A DNA stretch of 64,000 nucleotides, taken from Pelagimonas sp. GTDB taxonomy: Bacteria > Pseudomonadota > Alphaproteobacteria > Rhodobacterales > Rhodobacteraceae. The stretch lies in contig JAOARQ010000050.1 in the NCBI GenBank assembly GCA_025210455.1, positions 98,271 through 162,270 of the forward strand. Direction: 5' to 3'. Shown piece after piece: positions 59,301 through 64,000 of the stretch. How positions within the stretch are numbered: position 1 is the stretch's first letter; every line of letters begins with the position of its first letter. The position numbers and the translations under genes are program-made. A model generated the notes under the pieces. That model was not told where the DNA came from and made no database searches. It saw nothing but the letters and a program-made list of their open reading frames with translations.

Positions 59301-60187
59301 GCATCTATCTGGACCGCGATTCCCGCGTCATCGTGCATGGCATCACCGGCAAAATGGCCCGGTTTCACACAGCAGATATGCTGGAATATGGCACCAATGT
59401 TGTTGGCGGCGTTGTCCCCGGCAAAGGGGGGCAGATGGTGGATGGCGTGCCGGTCTTCGACACCGTCGAAGAGGCAGTTGCCGAAACGCAGGCCGATGCC
59501 AGCCTTGTCTTTGTGCCGCCCCCCTTTGCGGCAGACAGCATCATGGAAGCAGCCGATGGCGGCATCCGCTACTGCGTCTGCATCACCGATGGCATCCCCG
59601 CACAGGATATGATCCGCGTAAAACGCTACATGTACCGCTATCCCAAAGAGCGTCGCATGGTGCTGACCGGGCCTAACTGCGCGGGCACCATTTCACCGGG
59701 CAAGGCGCTGCTGGGCATTATGCCAGGGCATATCTACCTGCCCGGTAATGTGGGGATCATTGGCCGTTCGGGCACATTGGGCTATGAAGCCGCCGCCCAG
59801 CTCAAGGCGCATGGCATCGGTGTTTCAACCAGTGTCGGCATCGGTGGTGATCCGATCAATGGGTCGTCCTTCCGCGACATCCTTGAGAAATTCGAACAGG
59901 ATGACGAAACCGATGTGATCTGCATGATCGGTGAAATCGGTGGCCCCCAAGAGGCCGAGGCCGCAGATTACATTCGCAATCACGTGACCAAACCTGTCGT
60001 GGCTTATGTCGCGGGCCTGACCGCCCCCAAAGGGCGCACCATGGGCCACGCCGGCGCGATCATTTCAGCCTTTGGCGAAAGCGCCAGCGAAAAGGTTGAA
60101 ATCCTGTCGGCCGCGGGCGTCACCGTTGCCCCCAACCCGGCTGTGATCGGCGACACCATCGCCAATGTCATGAAGGAGGCCGCCTGA
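59297..60187 (+). CDS. mtkB: Malate-CoA ligase alpha subunit
   Basis: This 296-residue protein has the succinyl-CoA synthetase alpha-subunit layout: a CoA-binding N-domain with Gly-Ile-Thr-Gly-Lys near residue 13, and the phosphohistidine region Gly-His-Ala-Gly-Ala-Ile near 250. Its ATG overlaps the mtkA stop and is preferred over the long frame from 59252. Its stop overlaps the hpr start by one base. Together MtkAB catalyse malyl-CoA formation in the serine cycle. Confidence 0.9.
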   Translation: MSIYLDRDSRVIVHGITGKMARFHTADMLEYGTNVVGGVVPGKGGQMVDGVPVFDTVEEAVAETQADASLVFVPPPFAADSIMEAADGGIRYCVCITDGIPAQDMIRVKRYMYRYPKERRMVLTGPNCAGTISPGKALLGIMPGHIYLPGNVGIIGRSGTLGYEAAAQLKAHGIGVSTSVGIGGDPINGSSFRDILEKFEQDDETDVICMIGEIGGPQEAEAADYIRNHVTKPVVAYVAGLTAPKGRTMGHAGAIISAFGESASEKVEILSAAGVTVAPNPAVIGDTIANVMKEAA

Positions 60188-61161
60188 TGGCCGCGAAACC
60201 CAATGTGCTTGTTACCCGCCGCTGGCCAGCGGCGGTTGAGGCCCGGCTGTCGGAAAACTTCAACGCCGAGTTCAACCGGGCCGACACGCCCATGACCCAT
60301 GCGGATTTCCGCGAGGCGCTGAAAAAATATGACGCGATCCTGCCCACGGTCACGGATAAACTGGATGCCGAGGCGCTGGACGTCTCGCGTCCGAAAACCG
60401 AACTTCTGGCGAATTACGGCGTGGGCTTTGGTCATATCGATCTGAACGTCGCCAAGACCCATGGCATCACCGTCACCAATACGCCGGATGTGCTGTCAGA
60501 CTGCACCGCTGATATCGCCATGACGCTGCTGCTGATGGTGGCCCGCCGCGCCGGAGAAGGCGAACGCGAGCTGCGCGCAGGACAATGGACAGGCTGGCGC
60601 CCTACCCATCTTGTGGGCACGAAAGTCAGCGGTGCCACCCTTGGCATCATCGGCTTTGGCCGCATCGGTCAGGCCATGGCGCGGCGCGCACATCATGGCT
60701 TTGGCATGAAGATCCTGGTGCAGAACCGTTCCAGGATCGCCCCCGAGGTGCTGGCCGCCTATGGGGCAACACAGGTGGATACGGTCGAAGATCTGCTGCC
60801 GCAATGCGATTTCGTATCGCTGCATTGCCCCGGTGGCGGGGCCAACCGGCATCTGATCAACGGCCCCCGGCTGAGCCTGATGAAACAGGACGCCTTTCTG
60901 ATCAACACCGCCCGAGGCGAAGTCATTGATGAACACGCGCTTATTCAGGCGCTCAGCTTTGACATGATCGGCGGCGCGGGTCTTGATGTCTTTGATGGCG
61001 AACCCCGGATCGCCCCGGATCTGTTGCATTGCGACAATCTTGTCATGCTGCCGCATCTGGGCAGCGCCACCCGTGCCACGCGCGAAGCCATGGGCTTTCG
61101 CGTTCTCGACAATCTCGAAGCGTTTTTTAACGACGGCAACCCAATGGATAAGGTTCAGTGA
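60187..61161 (+). CDS. hpr: D-2-hydroxyacid dehydrogenase, hydroxypyruvate reductase
   Basis: This 324-residue enzyme is of the D-isomer 2-hydroxyacid dehydrogenase family. It has the NAD-binding Gly-Phe-Gly-Arg-Ile-Gly-Gln near residue 156 and catalytic Arg in Asn-Thr-Ala-Arg-Gly-Glu near 240. It has Asp/Glu in Gly-Leu-Asp-Val-Phe-Asp-Gly-Glu near 265, and His in Leu-Pro-His-Leu-Gly-Ser near 288. It reduces hydroxypyruvate to D-glycerate, feeding glycerate kinase. It overlaps mtkB by one base and ppc by one base. A glyoxylate reductase activity is also likely. Confidence 0.88.
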   Translation: MAAKPNVLVTRRWPAAVEARLSENFNAEFNRADTPMTHADFREALKKYDAILPTVTDKLDAEALDVSRPKTELLANYGVGFGHIDLNVAKTHGITVTNTPDVLSDCTADIAMTLLLMVARRAGEGERELRAGQWTGWRPTHLVGTKVSGATLGIIGFGRIGQAMARRAHHGFGMKILVQNRSRIAPEVLAAYGATQVDTVEDLLPQCDFVSLHCPGGGANRHLINGPRLSLMKQDAFLINTARGEVIDEHALIQALSFDMIGGAGLDVFDGEPRIAPDLLHCDNLVMLPHLGSATRATREAMGFRVLDNLEAFFNDGNPMDKVQ

Positions 61162-63812
61162 TGCAACAGCGGGCGCCCGACACTCCCCTTCCAACCGCCA
61201 CAGCCGCCCCTCAGACGGATCATCTGCGCGATCGTCTGAAACAGGCATGGACAGCTGTCCTGGCGCGCCGGGCGCCCGACCTTCTGACCGATCAGGGAAT
61301 GCCCCGCAGCTCCTGGTCTCAGGATCAGGCTTCAGATCATCTGCAGGCTGCAACCATCTGGTTTCAGCTACAGCAAATTCTGGATGAAAACACCGCCATC
61401 CGCACCGCCCGTCTTGCGGATCGCATGGCAGGCCCGGCCAAGCGCGCTGGCAGCTTTGCCCAAACTCTGGCCGAGGCCAGCACCGACGAACGCCGCACCA
61501 TGCGCAAGCTGATTGAAGACAATCGCCTGAGCGTCGGCCCCACGTTGACAGCCCACCCCACCGAGGCCAAACGCGTTTCAGTGCTGGATATTCACCGGCG
61601 CATCTATCGCTGTCTGGTCAATCTCGAAACCCAGCGCTGGTCACCTCGTGAAGAAGCGCAGTTTCAGCGCAGTCTTGAAATGGAAATTGACCTGCTCTGG
61701 ATGACAGGGGAACTGCGCCTTGAACGCCCGACCCTTGATGCTGAAATCGACTGGGGGCTGCAATTCTATCGCAACAGCCTTATGCAGGCTGTCCCCCGCC
61801 TGTTTGAAAGCTTCGCCTCTGCCACACAGAATATCTTTGGCAAGGATCTGCCCGACAGTTGCTGCCTGCGCTTTCATTCCTGGATCGGCGGCGACCGGGA
61901 TGGCAATCCCAATGTCACCGCCAAAGTCACCGCCGAGGCCCTGATGCGGTCGCATGATATGGCGCGCGATCTGTATCTGGACAGTCTGGATGACATCGTG
62001 CAGCGCCTGTCCGTCTCAGAGAAGCTGGCCCCCCTGCCCCAGGAAACGGATCAGGCCCTGACACAGCTGATCGACAGCCGCGCCAGTGACGCCGCCGCCC
62101 TGCGCGCGCGCAACCCGAACGAAGTGTTCCGTCAGGCCATGGCCGCCATCCGCTCCTGCCTGTTTGATGGTCGCTATCTGCATGTGAAAGATCTTGAGAA
62201 AGATCTCAAAACCGTCGAATCCGCCCTGCAGGACATCAACGCAGATCTTCTGGCCCAGGATCTGATCCGCCCGCTGCGTTGGCAGGTGCAGGTGTTTGGC
62301 CTGCGGATGCATACCCTGGATATTCGCCAGAATTCCGAAGTGGTCACCCGCACCCTTCAGGCCATCTGGCAGGCCCAGGGCGACAACCCTGCCCCTGAAA
62401 CCCCCGATTGGAGCACCCGCCTGCGGCGTGAGCTGTCTCAAACCGGGCTGGTGCATGTCAGCGATGACAAATTGCCCGATGAGGCCGCTGAACTCATGGC
62501 GCTGCTGCGCCTGATGCGCGATTGCCAGACCGGGGTTGATCCAGAAGCGCTCGGCCCCTTCATTCTGTCGATGACCCGGTCTTCTGACGATATCCTCGCG
62601 GTCTATCTTCTGGCGCGCTACGCTGGGTTTGGCGGTGAATCCCTCTCGCTCAAAGTGGTGCCGCTGTTCGAAACCATCCCTGATCTGGAAGCCGCCCCCG
62701 AAATTCTTCGCGATGTGCTCAGCACCCCGCTGGCCCTGCGCAGCCTGCGCACGCCAACCGGACGCATCGAAATCATGCTGGGCTATTCCGACAGCAACAA
62801 AGATGGCGGCTTTCTGCGATCTGTCTGGTCACTCGACCGGGCCCAACGCGCCATCACCCGCGCCCTTGCCCCCTTCCGCCTGAAGCCAGTATTCTTCCAT
62901 GGTCGCGGCGGATCTGTCAGCCGCGGCGGTGCCCCCACGGGTCGCGCCATTGCGGCACAACCCCGTGGTACTCTGGACGGCGCGCTGCGCACCACAGAAC
63001 AGGGCGAGGTTGTCAGCGCGAAATACGCCAATACCGGCACTGCAGCCGCTCAGCTGGAACTTCTGGCCTCATCTGTTCTGCGTCATAGCGCCAGCAGCGG
63101 CCTTGAACCCATTGATCCGGAAATGGATGACGCGCTCGAAGCGCTGGCCAGCCTGAGCCAGACAGCCTATGCCGCGCTGATTTCACACAAGGATTTCCTG
63201 CCCTATTTCAATCAGGCCAGCCCGGTGAATGAACTTGCCCTCTTGCGCATCGGGTCGCGCCCCGCCCGCCGGTTTGGCGCCGCCTCGCTCGATGATCTGC
63301 GCGCTATTCCCTGGGTCTTCGCCTGGTCGCAAAATCGCCATATGATCACCAGCTGGTACGGCGTCGGCCGCGCGCTTGAAACCTTCCGCAACATTCGCGG
63401 TTCACGCAGCGAAGCTCTTCTACAGCGCATGTTCCAGCAAAACCCGCTGTTCCGTCTGATGATCGACGAAGTCGAAAAAGCCCTGCTGCTGTCGGATATG
63501 TCGCTGGCCAGAGACTATGCAAATCTGGTGGAAGACAGCTCTGTCTCGCGAAACATCTTCGGTGAGATCGAAGCCGAACATGCCCGCACGCAGGACATGA
63601 TTACATCCATCACCGGTCAGGCACTGGCCAGCCGGTTCCCCAGATTGCGTGCCCAGTGCATTCGCAACGGCCCAACCCTACAGGCTGCACATGCGCTACA
63701 GGTCACGCTTTTGCAGGATGTGCGCACCACTCCCGCGCCCAGCAACCCCGCCCGCATTCATCTCATGCAATCCATGAATTGCATCTCCGCCGGCCTTGGC
63801 TGGACAGGATAA
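61161..63812 (+). CDS. ppc: Phosphoenolpyruvate carboxylase
   Basis: This protein of about 883 residues has the PEPC hallmarks: His-Pro-Thr-Glu-Ala near residue 131 with the catalytic His, Gly-Gly-Asp-Arg-Asp-Gly-Asn-Pro-Asn near 243, and Phe-His-Gly-Arg-Gly-Gly-Ser-Val near 579. It makes oxaloacetate from PEP and bicarbonate, the CO2-fixing step of the serine cycle. The ATG at 61161 overlaps the hpr stop (TGATG); a GTG three bases earlier is possible. Length fits bacterial PEPC. It links the PEP from glycerate to malate. Confidence 0.92.
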   Translation: MQQRAPDTPLPTATAAPQTDHLRDRLKQAWTAVLARRAPDLLTDQGMPRSSWSQDQASDHLQAATIWFQLQQILDENTAIRTARLADRMAGPAKRAGSFAQTLAEASTDERRTMRKLIEDNRLSVGPTLTAHPTEAKRVSVLDIHRRIYRCLVNLETQRWSPREEAQFQRSLEMEIDLLWMTGELRLERPTLDAEIDWGLQFYRNSLMQAVPRLFESFASATQNIFGKDLPDSCCLRFHSWIGGDRDGNPNVTAKVTAEALMRSHDMARDLYLDSLDDIVQRLSVSEKLAPLPQETDQALTQLIDSRASDAAALRARNPNEVFRQAMAAIRSCLFDGRYLHVKDLEKDLKTVESALQDINADLLAQDLIRPLRWQVQVFGLRMHTLDIRQNSEVVTRTLQAIWQAQGDNPAPETPDWSTRLRRELSQTGLVHVSDDKLPDEAAELMALLRLMRDCQTGVDPEALGPFILSMTRSSDDILAVYLLARYAGFGGESLSLKVVPLFETIPDLEAAPEILRDVLSTPLALRSLRTPTGRIEIMLGYSDSNKDGGFLRSVWSLDRAQRAITRALAPFRLKPVFFHGRGGSVSRGGAPTGRAIAAQPRGTLDGALRTTEQGEVVSAKYANTGTAAAQLELLASSVLRHSASSGLEPIDPEMDDALEALASLSQTAYAALISHKDFLPYFNQASPVNELALLRIGSRPARRFGAASLDDLRAIPWVFAWSQNRHMITSWYGVGRALETFRNIRGSRSEALLQRMFQQNPLFRLMIDEVEKALLLSDMSLARDYANLVEDSSVSRNIFGEIEAEHARTQDMITSITGQALASRFPRLRAQCIRNGPTLQAAHALQVTLLQDVRTTPAPSNPARIHLMQSMNCISAGLGWTG

Positions 63813-63830
63813 ATCACACAGGGACAGATC

Positions 63831-64000
63831 ATGACAAAAGACATCTACGACGCCCCCAATGGCTTTTTCACGGAAAGCCTGTCGACCCGCGATCCTGAGC
63901 TGTTTGGCTCGATCACCAGCGAGCTGGGTCGCCAGCGTGATGAGATCGAACTGATCGCATCGGAAAACATCGTGTCCCGCGCCGTGATGGAAGCGCAGGG
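63831..64000 (+). CDS. glyA: Serine hydroxymethyltransferase (start only, cut by window edge)
   Basis: The ATG at 63831 opens a frame that runs off the right end; about 57 residues are visible. The segment [16 protein letters not shown] matches the conserved N-terminal part of serine hydroxymethyltransferase. It takes methylene-THF, for example from MgdC, and glycine to make serine, closing the serine cycle. It is 18 bases after ppc and probably in the same operon. The active-site lysine is not in the visible part. Confidence 0.9.
   Translation, partial: MTKDIYDAPNGFFTESLSTRDPELFGSITSELGRQRDEIELIASENIVSRAVMEAQ

Noticed and set aside
1..64000. CRISPR arrays, insertion sequences, tRNA or rRNA genes
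   Set aside because: I looked for regular repeats, transposase motifs and RNA-gene-like segments and found none I could support by eye.

Overview
The window reads as a chromosomal segment of a marine alphaproteobacterium of the Roseobacter group (order Rhodobacterales). This rests on the moderately high GC with alphaproteobacterial codon use, tripartite tricarboxylate transporters (TTT), a RirA-type iron box, the N-methylglutamate and trimethylamine N-oxide (TMAO) genes typical of marine roseobacters, and a serine cycle as in Roseovarius-like methylated-amine users. The genus is a guess; family placement is firmer. No rRNA, tRNA, CRISPR, prophage or insertion sequence was seen.

Region 1 (1-22.5 kb) is a carboxylate/CoA-ester catabolic block. 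A class III aminotransferase cut by the left edge and an IclR regulator face a TTT operon (tctC-tctB-tctA) that continues into an aldehyde dehydrogenase and a Tm-1-like (UPF0261) protein. A second operon encodes an acyl-CoA synthetase, acyl-CoA dehydrogenase, CaiB/BaiF CoA-transferase and PcaF-like thiolase. A second TTT system follows, then a YdiJ-like FAD/Fe-S dehydrogenase split by a 1-base shift in a T7 run, a sulfatase, a LigI-like amidohydrolase and a LysR regulator. Start/stop overlaps are common, so co-transcription is likely. The substrate is not known.

Region 2 (22.5-31.2 kb) is mixed: an NTF2-like protein, an AbrB-family membrane protein, a pseudoazurin, a Sel1-repeat protein, a secreted protein of unknown function, a siderophore ABC importer with a likely RirA box and a DUF2218 gene, and a Phd/PIN toxin-antitoxin pair with a perfect palindromic operator.

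Region 3 (31.2-53.6 kb) holds methylated-amine catabolism. It has N-methylglutamate dehydrogenase (mgdABCD), an XRE-cupin regulator, a DsbA-fold isomerase, dimethylamine monooxygenase (dmmDABC), an ammonium/methylammonium transporter, N-methylglutamate synthase (mgsABC), gamma-glutamylmethylamide synthetase (gmaS), a decayed proline-racemase-like gene, a DMT permease, TMAO demethylase (tdm, DUF1989-GcvT fusion) and a truncated haemoglobin.

Region 4 (53.6-64 kb) is a serine-cycle cluster: glycerate kinase, malyl-CoA lyase, an orphan LuxR-type regulator with a degenerate receiver, serine-glyoxylate aminotransferase, malate-CoA ligase (mtkAB), hydroxypyruvate reductase, PEP carboxylase and the start of glyA.

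Regions 3 and 4 together form an almost continuous route. TMAO goes to dimethylamine, then methylamine, then gamma-glutamylmethylamide, then N-methylglutamate, and then glutamate plus methylene-THF. GlyA and the serine cycle can assimilate that one-carbon unit. The N-methyl-amine steps release nitrogen through glutamate. Malate dehydrogenase, enolase, trimethylamine monooxygenase and the TMAO transporter are not in the window.
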